The translations under genes were made by a program, and so were the position numbers. This document shows, in pieces, positions 25,701 to 35,606 of a DNA stretch of 64,000 nucleotides. Source of the stretch: Caldilineaceae bacterium (lineage in GTDB: Bacteria; Chloroflexota; Anaerolineae; Caldilineales; Caldilineaceae); assembly GCA_020846635.1 (NCBI GenBank), contig JADLDO010000028.1, positions 372,001 through 436,000 on the forward strand, in the 5' to 3' direction. The first letter of the stretch is position 1, and each line of letters opens with the position of its first letter. The notes under the pieces were generated by a model, which saw only the letters and a program-made list of their open reading frames with translations, ran no database searches and was not told the DNA's origin.

Positions 25701-26868
25701 TCGTGCGGATGGACAGTGGCGTTATTCTTCAGGAGGTGCCGGCCCCTGGATCGAGAATGTGCTGGCTGCGGATGCGACCGTTCCCAACCAAGACATAGCA
25801 TTGGGTGATTTTGATGGAGATGGTGTTACGGATGTCTTCAATCGCCAACCCAGCGGGCAATGGCGTTATTCGCGCAGCGGTACCGATAGCTGGACGCTTT
25901 TGGCGGCGGAAGCGAACATTACCCTTCCCAACCTCCGTTTTGGCGATTTTAACGGTGATGGGCGTACCGATGTCTTCTCAGTTGGACCAGATGGTAGCTG
26001 GCGTTATTCCAGCGGAGGGGCCACTAATTGGATAATATTGGGGCCACCGGCACCAATGGCACTCGCCGATGGGCGTGACATTGCGCTAGCCCCTGCCGCG
26101 CTGCCACCTGCCCAATTACCGCAAGCCGAACTCGCTCAGCCTGTCAGCACGCCCGCGCCTGCTTTGACGACCGAATGTAGGGAAGTGTTGGAGAATGGCG
26201 ACTTTGAGGTGAATGGGGCCGGTTGGACCTTGCTGCAAGGATTGGCCGCGCCCCTCTATACATCTGAACAGACCTTTAACGGCAGCGGTCTGGCGATGCG
26301 GCTGGGCATTATTGAGGGCGACAATCTCGCCAGCATCAGCGCCATTGACCAGGTAATCGCGTTGCCCAGTGAGGCGAACAGCATCATCCTCAGCTTCCGC
26401 TATTACCCGCTCTATGAGCCGGAGCCAGGGCCGGGCGATCTGCAATATGTCGATGTCTACAACGTGCTCACCGGGCAATTTGCGGGCCGCGCATTGGGCA
26501 CGCAGTCCAACGGGCGATCATGGCTGACCGTGGATTATGACCTGACCATGCAAGCGGGGCAGACGATCCGCCTGGTGCTTGCCGTCAACAACGACGGCGT
26601 GGAAGGGCGCACCGCCATGTATGTGGATAATGTCTCGATCATGGCCTGTAACTTTGGGGACTTGGTGGCTCCGGGCGATGCCCCCACACGCGACCCGGCA
26701 TTGAGCAGCAGCTCCCCGGCAGAGCGCGAGCCTGTTCTCCTCGCAGGGCGGCAGCAGGCTTCCCCTGGCTTGATGGCGCGCCTCAGCGCCATCGGTGTTC
26801 TGGCAAGCGTGGCAGGTGTGATCGGCTTCGCCGTCATGGTGGTGATTGGGACGATGCACAGGCCGTAG
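22783..26868 (+). CDS. Giant surface protein: two FG-GAP propellers, DUF11 and CBM-like domains
   Basis: This 1361-residue protein has an N-terminal export signal ([20 protein letters not shown]) and a C-terminal membrane helix near 26775-26855, so it should be anchored and displayed. Six FG-GAP/VCBS-type repeats (nt 22969-23770) carry Ca2+ loops such as DFNGDGITD. After a Thr/Pro linker comes a jelly-roll-like domain ([12 protein letters not shown] ... [10 protein letters not shown]), a Gly/Met/Pro-rich spacer, one DUF11 domain ([20 protein letters not shown]), a long Thr/Pro linker, a second set of six FG-GAP repeats (25230-26040), and a second jelly-roll domain ([14 protein letters not shown] ... 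[10 protein letters not shown]). The two halves correspond repeat by repeat. ATG at 22783 follows GAGGAGG. It may bind glycans or cells. No sortase motif was seen. Confidence 0.85.
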   Translation: MVDPGRSPRAVYLHTWTSRMRQNAPRLLRIFAFVLTTILLAPIQAAGQQNVDVVWSNDAPLGGYSLGDFNGDGITDLFRVMGTQWQYSASGTGPWINLATDATPQSELRFGDFNGDGTTDVFHKLGTQWRYSASGTQPWANLAMESVTPLSDLRFGDFNGDNITDVFTVDTITEPGRWRYSPGGASGYVPLQIEPSLSVNDLRFGYFDNDDRIDVFNRRSDGEWRYSSGGTGAWNYDLAGAAEVPYQDMASGDFDGDGITDVFNRQPSGQWRFSRSGTDGWVNLNSEPGVTLPNMRFGDFNGDGRTDVFSIGPSGIPRYSSGATGPWQDLTPGLEPTPTHTPTVTATPTPTVTGSPPATGTPTATGSPTPTPEGCRDILYNGGFEFDGGWTFGNSPVPGKYTGVQRRSGLRSVQLGIPPEMGVVESYSSIRQLVTVPANTSTVTLRWWQWAFSDEGPNPNPGSFQDRLDVVILSPGGDTLRVVSRTRRIDGSWQQGSVDLTEFAGQSFYVYFNLYNDGNGARSWIFLDDMMLEACPGSGPMHGGPGMPGGNMGGGRPPHGGPGKPGMGGGPCCEPPRSMADLELSKSVNSITATVGSNVVFTVVVTNTGPGDATGVSVKDELPSGFAFAGNSGGYDAGSGIWTIGNLANGASATLVITGTFSQLGEFTNYAQVWSSHQSDPDSVPCNNSRDEDDDATVTVTVTESSPTSTPTLAPTPTETVTSGPTPTETSTSVSPSTDTPTLTPTPTDTATFTPTPTDTPTPTDTATLTPIPTDTPTLTPTDTPTFTATPTDTPTVTSTPTDTPTPTLTPTPLPLTDLAFGDFNGDGITDVFNRQPSGQWRYSPGGTGNWVLLATAADVSFADLRFGDFDGDGITDVFNKTGSQWRFSSGGTAPWANLVTESETPLADLRFGDFDGDGRTDVFSVVPGTGQWRYSPGGAESYVLLNADAGLTIHDLRFGFFDNDDMIDVFNRRADGQWRYSSGGAGPWIENVLAADATVPNQDIALGDFDGDGVTDVFNRQPSGQWRYSRSGTDSWTLLAAEANITLPNLRFGDFNGDGRTDVFSVGPDGSWRYSSGGATNWIILGPPAPMALADGRDIALAPAALPPAQLPQAELAQPVSTPAPALTTECREVLENGDFEVNGAGWTLLQGLAAPLYTSEQTFNGSGLAMRLGIIEGDNLASISAIDQVIALPSEANSIILSFRYYPLYEPEPGPGDLQYVDVYNVLTGQFAGRALGTQSNGRSWLTVDYDLTMQAGQTIRLVLAVNNDGVEGRTAMYVDNVSIMACNFGDLVAPGDAPTRDPALSSSSPAEREPVLLAGRQQASPGLMARLSAIGVLASVAGVIGFAVMVVIGTMHRP
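24895..25220 (+). repeat. Degenerate tandem repeat coding a Thr/Pro linker
   Basis: Roughly 320 bp of short units near ACACCAACGGATACACCGAC encode [15 protein letters not shown] residues. The unit varies between 15 and 24 bp. It is in frame throughout, so length changes by slippage would alter the linker and not break the gene. Confidence 0.8.
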
Positions 26869-26914
26869 CGGGGCATTTGCATTTCAATTTGGGGAGACGT
26901 GGGCATAAAATGAC

Positions 26915-26947
26915 TCGCCCAGAGATGCTCTCAGCGTCTCTGGGCGA
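26915..26947. repeat. Palindromic element family C, copy 2
   Basis: Arms TCGCCCAGAGA and TCTCTGGGCGA form a perfect 11-bp stem with an 11-nt loop, followed by AAAATTC. It lies 46 bp past the giant surface-protein stop and may serve as its terminator. Confidence 0.75.
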
Positions 26948-27057
26948 AAATTCTTTCAGTAAGGAAACGCTTGACGAAATAGAACGAATGAGCTATGCTT
27001 GTGATGTCGATGAGTCGCCGGTATCCACCTTTGGAATTACAAGATTGGAGACAGGAT

Positions 27058-27543
27058 ATGACCCAGAATCGCTCAACATCACCTGAGGTTCCCCAAACAG
27101 ATCATTCCCCTAAGCCTGATCCCGCGCTCAAGCGTCTCGATCCATTGGTCGGTACGTGGGATTTAACAGGTCGTACACTCGGTTCGCCGGAGGACAATAT
27201 CAGTGGACGAGTGATCATCGAGTGGCTGCCAGGTGGATTTTTCCTGCAACAGCGCGGTGAGATGGACTTTATGGGCTTCAAAGCGCAAAGCCTGGAAGTC
27301 ATCGGCTATGATCCAGCTTCGAATACCTTCCCCTCAACCGTCTATTCCAGCATGGACGGGGCTCCGGCTCCCTACCATTGGGATGTTCAAGGCAATATTG
27401 TCACGCACTGGACGGACGGACACAAGTATACCGGCACCTTCAGTGCGGATGGCAATACCCTGGCAGGCGGCTGGCGACCGGATGAGGGGACTGAAGAAAC
27501 AGCGGAAAACAGATACGACGCGGTCATGACGCGAGTCAGGTAG
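27058..27543 (+). CDS. DUF1579-like lipocalin-type protein
   Basis: A 161-residue soluble protein. It has the DUF1579 pattern: LKRLDPLVGTWDLTGRTLG, then IIEWLPGGFFLQQRGEMDF and EVIGYDPASNTFPSTVYSSMDG, all beta-strands of a small barrel, ending in GRW/ENRYDAVMTR-like residues. Function in this family is not established. ATG at 27058 follows GGAG by 7 bp. It is convergent with livF, whose stop is 25 bp beyond. Confidence 0.7.
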   Translation: MTQNRSTSPEVPQTDHSPKPDPALKRLDPLVGTWDLTGRTLGSPEDNISGRVIIEWLPGGFFLQQRGEMDFMGFKAQSLEVIGYDPASNTFPSTVYSSMDGAPAPYHWDVQGNIVTHWTDGHKYTGTFSADGNTLAGGWRPDEGTEETAENRYDAVMTRVR

Positions 27544-27568
27544 GTTTGTTTCCTGTCGAGTGGGGTCA

Positions 27569-28312
27569 TTACGCCGTTTGCACCGTACTTCCCAAATAAG
27601 CATCTTGCACCTCTGGGCTGTCGAGCAATTCTTGTGACCGTCCCGACAGGACGATGTGACCATTTTGCAGCACATAGCCGTGGTGGGCGATCTGTAGGGC
27701 CAGGTTGGCGTTCTGCTCGACCATGAAAATCGTAATTCCCTGGCGGTTGATCTCCTGAATAAGTTCCAGCACGCGGTCAACATAAAGGGGCGAGAGTCCC
27801 ATCGTCGGTTCATCCATGCAGATCAACTGCGGGCGGCTCATCAACGCCCGCCCAATCGCCAACATCTGCTGTTCGCCGCCGCTGAGCGTGCCGCCGCGCT
27901 GCGTGATGCGTTCGGTTAGGCGCGGGAAGAGCGTGAGCATACGCTCGTAATCCTCTTTAATCTCCTTGCGATCATTGCGCTGGTAGGCTCCCATCAGCAA
28001 ATTTTCGCGCACAGTCATCTGTGCAAAGATGCGCCGCGACTCCGGCACCGAGCCGATGCCCAAGCGCACGATCTTGGGCGTAGACCAGCCGGTGATCTCC
28101 TGATTGTTGAAGGTGACCGTACCCGCTTTGGGCTTAACGAGCCCCAGAATGATCTTCATCGTCGTACTCTTGCCGCTTGCGTTCCCACCCAGGAGACAGA
28201 CAATCTCCCCGCGCTGCACCTCGACGTTGAGGTCGAAGTGGACTTGCACAGGCCCATAATAGGTGTCGATATGCTGCAATTGCAGCAGAGGTTGGCTTTG
28301 GGAATCGCTCAT
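27569..28312 (-). CDS. livF: Branched-chain-type ABC importer ATPase, LivF
   Basis: Second ATPase of the Liv-type importer. It has Walker A GGNASGKST (Pro-Asn-Gly replaced by Gly-Gly-Asn), the C-loop LSGGEQQMLAIGRAL, Walker B LICMDEPTMGLSP and the LivF-typical end IFMVEQNANLALQIAHHGYVLQNG. It hydrolyses ATP at the cytoplasmic face with LivG. Its start overlaps the livG stop by 4 bp (ATGA). It is the last gene of the operon. Family assignment is firm; the solute need not be an amino acid. Confidence 0.93.
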   Translation of the reverse strand: MSDSQSQPLLQLQHIDTYYGPVQVHFDLNVEVQRGEIVCLLGGNASGKSTTMKIILGLVKPKAGTVTFNNQEITGWSTPKIVRLGIGSVPESRRIFAQMTVRENLLMGAYQRNDRKEIKEDYERMLTLFPRLTERITQRGGTLSGGEQQMLAIGRALMSRPQLICMDEPTMGLSPLYVDRVLELIQEINRQGITIFMVEQNANLALQIAHHGYVLQNGHIVLSGRSQELLDSPEVQDAYLGSTVQTA

Positions 28313-29202
28313 AAGGCAGCCACCGTGGGATCGATCATAGGGCGGGAAGGGGCGATGTCGTGATCCGGCTCATTGCCGGCAGGGATGGGCGTGGGGCGCG
28401 CCTGTTTATGCCCCAAATAGGCTTCAATCACCCGCGGATCGTTGCGAACGACCTGCGGCACACCCTCCGCGATCTTTTGCCCATTGTCCATCACCATCAC
28501 CCGGTCAGAGAGGCGCATGACAAGCTCTAGCTTGTGTTCAATCAGGAGCAGCGTCAAGCCGCGCTCTTTGAGCATGTAGATAAACTCCAACATCTCACCG
28601 GTTTCGGTAGGATTCATCCCCGCCGTGGGTTCGTCAAGCAGCAGCAAGCGCGGCTTGAGCGCCAGCGCACGCGCCATCTCCACGCGACGGCGATTGGCAT
28701 AGGAGAGGCTATAGGCGGGCTGCTGCAGGCGTGGTAACAGGCGGTCGCCAAAGAGCGAAAGGATCTCCTCCACCTCTTGGCGCAGCGCTCCCTCCTCGGC
28801 GCGCACAGCGGGCGGCTGCACGATGCCCATGAATAACTCACTCACAAGACCTAGCGCCCGAACAGAGGGGCGGGCCGCACGACGGCGCGTGTGAGCGCCA
28901 ATCAGCACATTGTCCAGTACGCTCATGTTGCCAAAGACGCGCCCATGTTGAAAGGTGCGGGCAATGCCATAGTCGGCCATTTGGTCTGCACGCAGCCCGG
29001 TGAGAGAGTGACCGTCAAAGCGCATGTTGCCCTGGGTGGGCCGGTCAAGTCCCGTGAGCAGGTTGAAGAGCGTGGTCTTGCCCGCGCCGTTTGGGCCAAT
29101 CACACTGACTGTCTCACCCTCATCGACGGTTAGGCTCACATCGTCCACGGCTAAGACGCCATCAAAGTTGCGCGAAAGGTTGGTAATTTCTAGGATTGAC
29201 AT
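28309..29202 (-). CDS. livG: Branched-chain-type ABC importer ATPase, LivG
   Basis: First ATPase of the importer. Walker A GPNGAGKTT, the LivG insertion with the RTFQHGRVFGNMSVLDNVLIG segment, C-loop LSYANRRRVEMARAL (a usual LivG variant of LSGGQ), Walker B LLLLDEPTAGMNP and IEHKLELVMRLSDRVMVMDNG. A C-terminal tail of about 40 residues is not conserved. ATG at 29202 is taken; the frame's TTG six bases earlier would overlap the upstream stop. Neighbours livHM and livF are coupled to it. Confidence 0.93.
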   Translation of the reverse strand: MSILEITNLSRNFDGVLAVDDVSLTVDEGETVSVIGPNGAGKTTLFNLLTGLDRPTQGNMRFDGHSLTGLRADQMADYGIARTFQHGRVFGNMSVLDNVLIGAHTRRRAARPSVRALGLVSELFMGIVQPPAVRAEEGALRQEVEEILSLFGDRLLPRLQQPAYSLSYANRRRVEMARALALKPRLLLLDEPTAGMNPTETGEMLEFIYMLKERGLTLLLIEHKLELVMRLSDRVMVMDNGQKIAEGVPQVVRNDPRVIEAYLGHKQARPTPIPAGNEPDHDIAPSRPMIDPTVAAL

Positions 29203-29204
29203 GG

Positions 29205-31040
29205 TCAAATTGTCCCAAATAGCCCTTGTGGCCGGAAACGAACGAGCAGCAAGAGTGTGATTCCATAGACAAGATAGCGGTAGTCCACGAAGCCGCGAAA
29301 AAGTTCGGGCAGTGCCGTCAGGGCAAACGCGCCCACCACAGCGCCCAGCATATTGCCCATGCCTCCCAGGATGACCATCGTCAGCACCAAGATCGAGGTG
29401 GTATTGGTAAAGGTCTCATGGTTGATATACGTGTACATATGCCCTGTAAATGCGCCGCTCATTCCAGCGATAAAGGCGCTGGCGATAAAGACCAGGGCTT
29501 TGTAACGATTGAGGTTGATGCCATAGCTCTGCGCCGCCACATCATCTTCACGGATAGCGCGCCAGGTGCGTCCCAGCGGTGAGCGCACCAATTGCCACTG
29601 TAAGAGCGCGGCAAGCAGCAGCAGCACCAGTGCATACCAATAGAGATCACGCGGGAAGAATGCCTCCCAGCCGAAGAACGAAGGGGGCGCAATGTTGGTA
29701 ATGCCCATAACGCCGTTGGTCAACCAATCCCAATTGAGAATCGTTTGGCTGACAATTTCGCCGATACCTAAGGTCGCAATAGCGACATAGTGTGCGCGCA
29801 AACGGAAGGCGGGCAAGACCAGCAGCGTGCCCAACACTCCCGTGATTGCCGCCGCGGCTAAAAGCGATGCCTCGAAGGGCCAGCCAAGACGCTGGGTCAG
29901 CAGCGCCGAAGCATAGGCCCCGATGGCTAAAAAGCCGGCATGGCCCAACGAGGTCTGCCCCGCTGTGCCTGTCGCCAGGGTCACGCTCAGGGCGACCATG
30001 CCCATCAACCAGGAATTGGTGAGGATTTGCAGCACATAGGGATCGTGGACGACCAGCGGCAGCGCCAGCGCAGCGGCTGCCAGGGCAAAGATGGCCCATT
30101 TGGGCAGAACAATCGCGCGCAGGCTGGTGATAAAGGTTCCGGTGAGCGGTTCGGGTGGCGCTTGGCGGCGCGTGCTGAAAAGACCATTGGGGCGCAGGAT
30201 CAGCACGCCGATGAGAATGACAAAGGCAAAGAGATTGCGATAGGTCGCCCCCAGCGCGGCCACACCATAGCTTTCAATCAACCCCAGCAGCAGCCCCCCT
30301 ACCACAGCCCCCGGCACATTGCCCAATCCTCCCAATAGATTGGCGGCAAAGCCCTTGAGAACAGCCTGAAAGCTCATGGTAGGGTAGACCGTGTTGAAGT
30401 AGATGCCCACCAACATGCCCGCAATCCCGCCCAGAATCGAGGCGAGGGCAAAGGCCAATTGGTTGACGCTGTTGACCTCCACCCCCATCTGCTGCGCGGC
30501 GTCACGGTCCTGGGCTGTGGCACGCAAGGCCCATCCCAACTTCGTGTACCGGGTGAAGGCAAAGAGGATCAGCGCCGTGGCAATCCCGATGCCCGCAATC
30601 AGCAGATCAATGCTGCGGATGGTTACGCCGCCGACTTGGTAGCGAATGTCGGGCAAGGGGCTTGGAAAGGCGTGGGGATTGGGTGTAAAGATGATCTGGA
30701 TCAGTTGGTCCAGCGCAAAGCTCACGCCAATGGTGGCGAGCAGGGGGGCGATGCGCGCCGAGCCTTGCAGCTTGCGCAGCCCGACGCGCTCAATCACCAT
30801 TCCCAACAGGCCGCAGACCAGCGCCACAGCCAGAAAGGCCGTCACAAGCGGGAGATGCCAGAGGGTGATCGCCACCCAACCGACATAAGCCCCCACCATG
30901 TAGACGGAGCCGTGGGCAAAGTTGATAAGATTGCCCACCCCAAAGATCAGCGCCAGGCCCACGGCAGTGAGGGCATAGATATTGCCGATGACCAGGCCGT
31001 TAATCGTCTGATCGAAAAAGGTTCGAAAGAAGCTGTCCAC
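29205..31040 (-). CDS. LivH-LivM fused permease of the Liv-type importer
   Basis: A single 611-residue protein carrying both membrane subunits. Residues 1-295 are LivH-like ([41 protein letters not shown]). Residues 310-611 are LivM-like ([30 protein letters not shown]). Each half has its EAA-equivalent loop, AMGV-type in the first ([20 protein letters not shown]) and [21 protein letters not shown] in the second. There are about 17 membrane helices. The fusion is in frame without any internal stop and has a short charged joint. It opens at GTG 31040, 12 bp after the methyltransferase-like gene. It forms the pore fed by LivK. Confidence 0.9.
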   Translation of the reverse strand: MDSFFRTFFDQTINGLVIGNIYALTAVGLALIFGVGNLINFAHGSVYMVGAYVGWVAITLWHLPLVTAFLAVALVCGLLGMVIERVGLRKLQGSARIAPLLATIGVSFALDQLIQIIFTPNPHAFPSPLPDIRYQVGGVTIRSIDLLIAGIGIATALILFAFTRYTKLGWALRATAQDRDAAQQMGVEVNSVNQLAFALASILGGIAGMLVGIYFNTVYPTMSFQAVLKGFAANLLGGLGNVPGAVVGGLLLGLIESYGVAALGATYRNLFAFVILIGVLILRPNGLFSTRRQAPPEPLTGTFITSLRAIVLPKWAIFALAAAALALPLVVHDPYVLQILTNSWLMGMVALSVTLATGTAGQTSLGHAGFLAIGAYASALLTQRLGWPFEASLLAAAAITGVLGTLLVLPAFRLRAHYVAIATLGIGEIVSQTILNWDWLTNGVMGITNIAPPSFFGWEAFFPRDLYWYALVLLLLAALLQWQLVRSPLGRTWRAIREDDVAAQSYGINLNRYKALVFIASAFIAGMSGAFTGHMYTYINHETFTNTTSILVLTMVILGGMGNMLGAVVGAFALTALPELFRGFVDYRYLVYGITLLLLVRFRPQGLFGTI

Positions 31041-31051
31041 AATAGAGTCCC

Positions 31052-32098
31052 CTAGACCTCAACAGGCGTAGCGTTGGCTGCTTGCCGCAGCGCGTGGAGA
31101 TTGGCAAGGGGTGTTTCTTCGCTTGCGCCACAGCCTGGTGTGAGCAAAAAGTGCCGCCCTGCAGTGGCGCGGATCGCCGCCTGGGCCTGTTGGATGACAT
31201 CGTCGGGTGTACCCTGTTGGAGCGTCTGCACCTCGTCCACGCCACCCACAAGCGCCTGGGGGATGCGCGATTTGGCCTCCCCAACGGTGGGGTTATGCTG
31301 GCCCACAGATGCCCAGTTGACCGCATGGACAGGGTATTGGACCACGCTGTCAAAGTAGACGGAGGGGCCACAAATGTGCAGCATGTTGAAGGACGCGCCC
31401 TGGACGGCTCGCAGCACCTCCTGATCATAGGGGCGACCAAACTCCTCATATTCTGCTTCCGTGAGGATGCCTTGCCGCGCCAGCCGGACGATGGCAAAGA
31501 AGAGGCCGCTCGCACCGGCGTCCACCGTGGCCGCGCCATAGAGCGCCAGGGTCGCCGCGATATTTTTCAGCGCAGCATGCACCCCTGCCGGGTTTTCCTC
31601 AATCGCGTGGCGGATGCCATCGTATTGGGCTTGTACGGCTTCCGCCACGGTGTGATGCTTGGGGCGAGCAACCAATAACGCCAAGACAGAGAGCGGCGAA
31701 AAGAGCGTTTGCAGAAAGTGTGCGTCGCCGATGCCCGCCTTGATCTGGCGAACGAGGCCAAGCTGTTCGTCAAAAACGCCGCTGGTTGGGCTGATTTGCT
31801 GAATCTTGTCCAGCTCTGCGGGGCTGTTGATCGGCCCTTCGATCAATTCGGGCAAGACCGAATCATAGCGATCGTAATCATACCGGTTGCCCCACGCCTC
31901 TGCATAGTAGGTGGCTCGCGGGTTTACCTTGAGCCAGTCCCAGTCAAAGTCATGGAAATGCTTGAGGCTGATGCGGGCGAGAGTGTCCGCTTGGCGTTCT
32001 TCAGGGATGAAATGCCGCCAGGCTGCCACAGGCACGCGATCCACCGTATCTCCTTGCAAGGCAGCTTCCACACGTTCGCGTTTCGAAAGTTGAGACAT
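31052..32098 (-). CDS. MtaA/CmuA-like methyltransferase of the uroporphyrinogen decarboxylase superfamily
   Basis: A 348-residue TIM-barrel protein. It starts [25 protein letters not shown], the usual entry of this superfamily. Unlike HemE it carries a His-x-Cys ([11 protein letters not shown], about H241/C243) and a later Cys (LTPGCG, about C323), the H-x-C-xn-C zinc site of MtaA-type corrinoid:thiol methyltransferases. It is therefore predicted to handle methyl groups and not to make heme. It lies 11 bp after livK and 11 bp before livHM on the same strand, so it belongs to the importer operon and may act on the imported methylated solute. No corrinoid protein gene is in the window. ATG at 32098 (MSQLSKRER) replaces a longer frame. 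Confidence 0.75.
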   Translation of the reverse strand: MSQLSKRERVEAALQGDTVDRVPVAAWRHFIPEERQADTLARISLKHFHDFDWDWLKVNPRATYYAEAWGNRYDYDRYDSVLPELIEGPINSPAELDKIQQISPTSGVFDEQLGLVRQIKAGIGDAHFLQTLFSPLSVLALLVARPKHHTVAEAVQAQYDGIRHAIEENPAGVHAALKNIAATLALYGAATVDAGASGLFFAIVRLARQGILTEAEYEEFGRPYDQEVLRAVQGASFNMLHICGPSVYFDSVVQYPVHAVNWASVGQHNPTVGEAKSRIPQALVGGVDEVQTLQQGTPDDVIQQAQAAIRATAGRHFLLTPGCGASEETPLANLHALRQAANATPVEV

Positions 32099-32109
32099 GA
32101 TTGGATTCC

Positions 32110-33315
32110 TTATTGAACGTCGGGCTTGACCCCATCCCACAGCACAAATTCACCACCTTGCACTTGCAGATTCACAAATTGTGGATCTTTGACACGGCGT
32201 GTTTCGGGATCAAAGCTCGCCTTGCCATAGATGACACTCGGCACATCTTTTAATTGCGGCAGCGCCGAATGGATGCCTTCGCGCGTGGGGCCACCGAGTT
32301 CGATGGCTTGGGCAATCAGGTTCATCGTGTCGTAGGCGTGGATGGCGAAGTAGTCGGGAGTCTCATTATACTTGGCAATATAGCGATCCACCACGTTCTT
32401 AATTTCCGGGCGTGGGTCGGTGGGCAGGAATTGACCGCGAATATAGACCCCTTCCGCTGCCTCGCCGCCCAGCTCCAGGAAGTCCGGTGACTGCATTGAC
32501 GAAGCGCCGACAACGGGCAGGTCCAACCCCACCTGTTGCAGTTGTTGTGCAATCAAAGCGCCGTCGGCTTGGTAGGAGATGAGGATGATCCCGTTGGGAT
32601 TGGCGTCGCGCGCGCTGGTCAGCGCCGACCGGAAGTCTTTTTCTTCGGCGAGATAGGCCGCAGAGGAGACAATCTCTGCACCCAATTCCTCCGCACGCAC
32701 CGCAAAGAGGTCAAAGGTCGTCTTGCCCCAGTCGGTATTGAGGTACAACACGGCCAGCCTTGTCAATCCCAAATCGGTCACAGCGTACTCGGCCAGGGCC
32801 GGCGAGGCTTGATCCTGGGTCACGGAGTTGCTCCAGGTATAATCGCCGCCCGCATTGGTGAAATCGGGGTGCGAATTGGTAAAGCCAAATTGGACAAGCC
32901 CCCCGCGCTGATAGATTTGTGATGCAGCCATCGAGGCGCCGCTGCTAAAATCGCCTAACTCGACGATGATGCGCGGATCGGCGACAAACTTCTGTGCCAC
33001 CACCACCGACTGCTTGGGATCGCTCTGTGTGTCTTCAAAGATATATTCAAGCGGTCGCCCGTTGATGCCCCCCGCACCATTGATCTCTTCGAGCGCCAGG
33101 TCAAAACCATTCTTCCATTGCTCGCCATAGCGTGCATTTGGGCCGGTCAGCGGCCCGCTTACACCAATATAGATCGGCCCTTCGCCTTCTGCCGCAGCCG
33201 CATCCGATTGCATTTGCGCGGGCTGCGCCGGGGCTACACAGGCAGCCAGCAAAATCGCGGTGAGTGACACGAAGGCAGCAAGGGTCTTAGGAAACCGAAT
33301 CGTCCAGATGCTCAT
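32110..33315 (-). CDS. livK: Liv-type periplasmic-binding lipoprotein, LivK
   Basis: The signal peptide [15 protein letters not shown] ends in a lipobox Cys, so it is a lipoprotein. The rest is a type 1 periplasmic-binding fold of about 370 residues: [53 protein letters not shown], then [27 protein letters not shown] and the C-terminal [17 protein letters not shown]. These proteins bind branched-chain amino acids, amides, urea or other small solutes. Its ligand is undetermined; the neighbouring methyltransferase-like gene favours a methylated compound. It is the first gene of the operon and has an array of 14-bp repeats 55 bp upstream. Confidence 0.9.
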   Translation of the reverse strand: MSIWTIRFPKTLAAFVSLTAILLAACVAPAQPAQMQSDAAAAEGEGPIYIGVSGPLTGPNARYGEQWKNGFDLALEEINGAGGINGRPLEYIFEDTQSDPKQSVVVAQKFVADPRIIVELGDFSSGASMAASQIYQRGGLVQFGFTNSHPDFTNAGGDYTWSNSVTQDQASPALAEYAVTDLGLTRLAVLYLNTDWGKTTFDLFAVRAEELGAEIVSSAAYLAEEKDFRSALTSARDANPNGIILISYQADGALIAQQLQQVGLDLPVVGASSMQSPDFLELGGEAAEGVYIRGQFLPTDPRPEIKNVVDRYIAKYNETPDYFAIHAYDTMNLIAQAIELGGPTREGIHSALPQLKDVPSVIYGKASFDPETRRVKDPQFVNLQVQGGEFVLWDGVKPDVQ

Positions 33316-33369
33316 GGCTCTGTTCTCCCTTATCGAAAAGCTAGAATTTCTGTTGATAACGTACGAGTG

Positions 33370-33477
33370 GTCAAATACAAGCCGTGATGTACAAAGTCAT
33401 GCATAAAGCAATGTACAAACAGTGATGTACGAATAGCGATGTACAAATAGTGATGTACAAACAGTCAGATACGATAA
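33370..33477 (-). promoter_or_regulatory. Array of eight 14-bp direct repeats upstream of livK
   Basis: Units of 14 bp near GTGATGTACAAACA begin at 33370, 33384, 33398 (short, 10 bp), 33408, 33422, 33436, 33450 and 33464. The inner units are the best conserved. Each holds the self-complementary core TGTACA or TGTAC. It lies 55-160 bp upstream of the livK start, where activator or repressor arrays are found. There are no spacers, so it is not CRISPR. Confidence 0.7.
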
Positions 33478-34030
33478 AGTATCTGCCCGCCATGGATATG
33501 AGTCGGATCAAACCATAGGGGATTCGCGAATATTTGATTGTCAGAGCGGAGATCGCGAGCTACCTACGCAGCGGCAGGCGCTCGCTAGCTACACAGACAG
33601 GCAGCAAAGGAGAGGTAATAAAGAGGCGCGGTGGAAATTCCAGTCAGGTGGTATCGGGTTCTACCTGATGCGATAGGAATCGGCATAGTCACAGCAGCTT
33701 CCTTCTCAAATAACCTACGAGAATAGAGCAAAAACAACCTGGTGTACATCCTATTGCCTAAGTATCCAAGATAGCAAATCGCAGCACCCTCTGTCAACAC
33801 AATTTTGTAACAGATCGGTGACAATCCGCCAAGAATTAACTCCATCCAAGTGCTGCCTTATACGTATCCGTAATTAATGTATCCGTAATTAGGTACAGAG
33901 ACTATATATTCATCCATCGGCTTTGACGTATGGGAACGCTATACTCCGCTGTAACTGGATCATTTTACTAACAGACCAAGAGCGTCAGCACTTTTCGGCT
34001 CTGGCAGGCAATTGGAACGAAGGAGCGATG
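33478..34030. other. Intergenic region between livK array and the FAD-Rieske gene
   Basis: No convincing gene is seen. The only notable structure is a 13-bp direct repeat GTATCCGTAATTA at 33864-33876 and 33879-33891 (period 15), upstream of the FAD-Rieske gene. An 86-residue minus-strand frame (33585-33845) has no recognisable features. Confidence 0.5.
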
Positions 34031-35602
34031 ATGGGTAGCGATTCTGGACAGAGTACGTCAGTTTGGATGGAGGTTGAGGTTCCACACTTTGCGCCGCTGT
34101 CCGAGGATGTACGGGCAGATGTCTGCGTGATCGGCGCGGGGATCGCCGGTTTGACGACTGCCTATTTGCTGGGTCGCGAAGGCAAAAAGGTGGTGGTACT
34201 CGACGATGGCCCAATCGGCGGGGGTGAATCCGGGCGCACAACCGCCCACCTGTCCAACGAGATTGATGATCGCTACGTCGAGATCGAACGCATCCACGGC
34301 CCAAAAGGAGCGAAACTTGCCTATGCCAGTCATAGCTCTGCGATTGACCTCATCGAGAAGATTGTGAAGAATGAAAGGATTGCGTGTGATTATGAGCGAC
34401 TGGACGGTTATCTGTTTGTTCCTCCTGGTGACGATACCTCGATTTTGGATGACGAACTTGAAGCTGCAAAGCGTGCCGGTTTTCTCGAAGCGGAGCGGGT
34501 TGCGCGCGCGCCGCTAGTGGGCTTTGACAGTGGTCCTGCGCTGCGCTTTCCAGGGCAGGGCCAATTCCACATCATGAAGTACCTCGCCGGATTGGTGCGC
34601 GCCATTACGCGCGATGGCGGGCGTATCTACTGCGATACACGCGCCTCTGATCAAATCCAAAACGGCCCCCCTGCACGCGTTGAAACAGAGAAGGGGCCGA
34701 CTGTCACCGCCGATCAGGTGGTGGTGGCGACCAACTCGCCCATCAACGACCGCTGGGCCGACCTCTTTGCGATTCACATGCGACAGTCTGCCTATCGTAC
34801 CTTTGTGATTGGCGCGCGCGTGCCGCGTGGTAGCGTGACGAAGGCGCTCTATTGGGACACGGGCGACCCCTATCATTATGTCCGTCTGCAAGAGGCTTCC
34901 GGTCAAGATTCTGGTCAAGAAGCTGCCCATGATCTGCTGATTGTAGGCGGCGAAGATCATAAGACCGGGCAAGCCGACGATGCCGATGCGCGCTATGTAC
35001 GCCTTGAGGCGTGGGCGCGCGAGCGTTTCCCGATGATCGAGAGGGTCGAGTATCGTTGGTCGGGCCAAGTGCAAGAACCGGCAGATGGGCTAGGGCTGAT
35101 CGGCCCCAACCCTGGCGATGCGCCCTATATTTACATTGCTACGGGCGATTCTGGCATGGGCATGACTCACAGCACCATTGCCGGGATGATGATCACCGAC
35201 TCGATCATGGGGCGCAAGAATCCGTGGGCGACGCTGTACGATCCGGCGCGGCGCATAGGCAAACTTGGGACACTGCGCGATCTGGTTGGCGAGAATGTCA
35301 ACGTGGCGGCGCAGTTCGTAGAGTACGTAACCAGCGGTGACGTGGAGAGCGTTGAGCAGATCGCGCCCGGTGAGGGTGCGCTGCTGCGGCGCGGCTTGAG
35401 CAAAGTCGCGGTCTATCGTGACAACAACGGCACGCTGCACGAACGTTCGGCGGTCTGTACCCACCTCGGCTGCCTGGTCGCCTGGAATTCCGAAGAGAAA
35501 AGCTGGGATTGCCCCTGTCATGGCTCGCGCTTTGACCCCTATGGCCGCGTCATCGATGGCCCCGCCAACATGGATTTGCCTCCTGTAGAAGAGGAAAAAT
35601 AG
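34031..35602 (+). CDS. FAD-dependent oxidoreductase fused to a C-terminal Rieske [2Fe-2S] domain
   Basis: About 523 residues. An N-terminal dinucleotide-binding motif (VCVIGAGIAGLTTAYLLGREG) starts a DAO-type FAD domain with the Arg-Thr-Thr-Ala-His segment (SGRTTAHLSNEID) typical of the Gly-oxidase-like branch. The C-terminal 85 residues form a Rieske domain: CTHLGC (Cys476, His478) and CPCHGSRF (Cys494, His497) supply the cluster ligands. Electrons from the flavin are probably passed to the cluster. ATG at 34031 is taken because AAGGAG lies 5 bp upstream; a longer frame reaches 33923. No signal peptide. It is followed by a palindrome at 35607-35670. Confidence 0.85.
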   Translation: MGSDSGQSTSVWMEVEVPHFAPLSEDVRADVCVIGAGIAGLTTAYLLGREGKKVVVLDDGPIGGGESGRTTAHLSNEIDDRYVEIERIHGPKGAKLAYASHSSAIDLIEKIVKNERIACDYERLDGYLFVPPGDDTSILDDELEAAKRAGFLEAERVARAPLVGFDSGPALRFPGQGQFHIMKYLAGLVRAITRDGGRIYCDTRASDQIQNGPPARVETEKGPTVTADQVVVATNSPINDRWADLFAIHMRQSAYRTFVIGARVPRGSVTKALYWDTGDPYHYVRLQEASGQDSGQEAAHDLLIVGGEDHKTGQADDADARYVRLEAWARERFPMIERVEYRWSGQVQEPADGLGLIGPNPGDAPYIYIATGDSGMGMTHSTIAGMMITDSIMGRKNPWATLYDPARRIGKLGTLRDLVGENVNVAAQFVEYVTSGDVESVEQIAPGEGALLRRGLSKVAVYRDNNGTLHERSAVCTHLGCLVAWNSEEKSWDCPCHGSRFDPYGRVIDGPANMDLPPVEEEK

Positions 35603-35606
35603 CGCA

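Noticed and set aside
31052..32098. Calling this gene hemE
   Set aside because: The zinc motif H-x-C...C and its place in the Liv operon do not fit uroporphyrinogen decarboxylase.
33370..33477. CRISPR array
   Set aside because: Units are 14 bp, contiguous and without spacers; no cas gene is present.
33585..33845. 86-codon minus-strand frame in the livK upstream gap
   Set aside because: No ribosome site, no family and no conserved context; left as intergenic.
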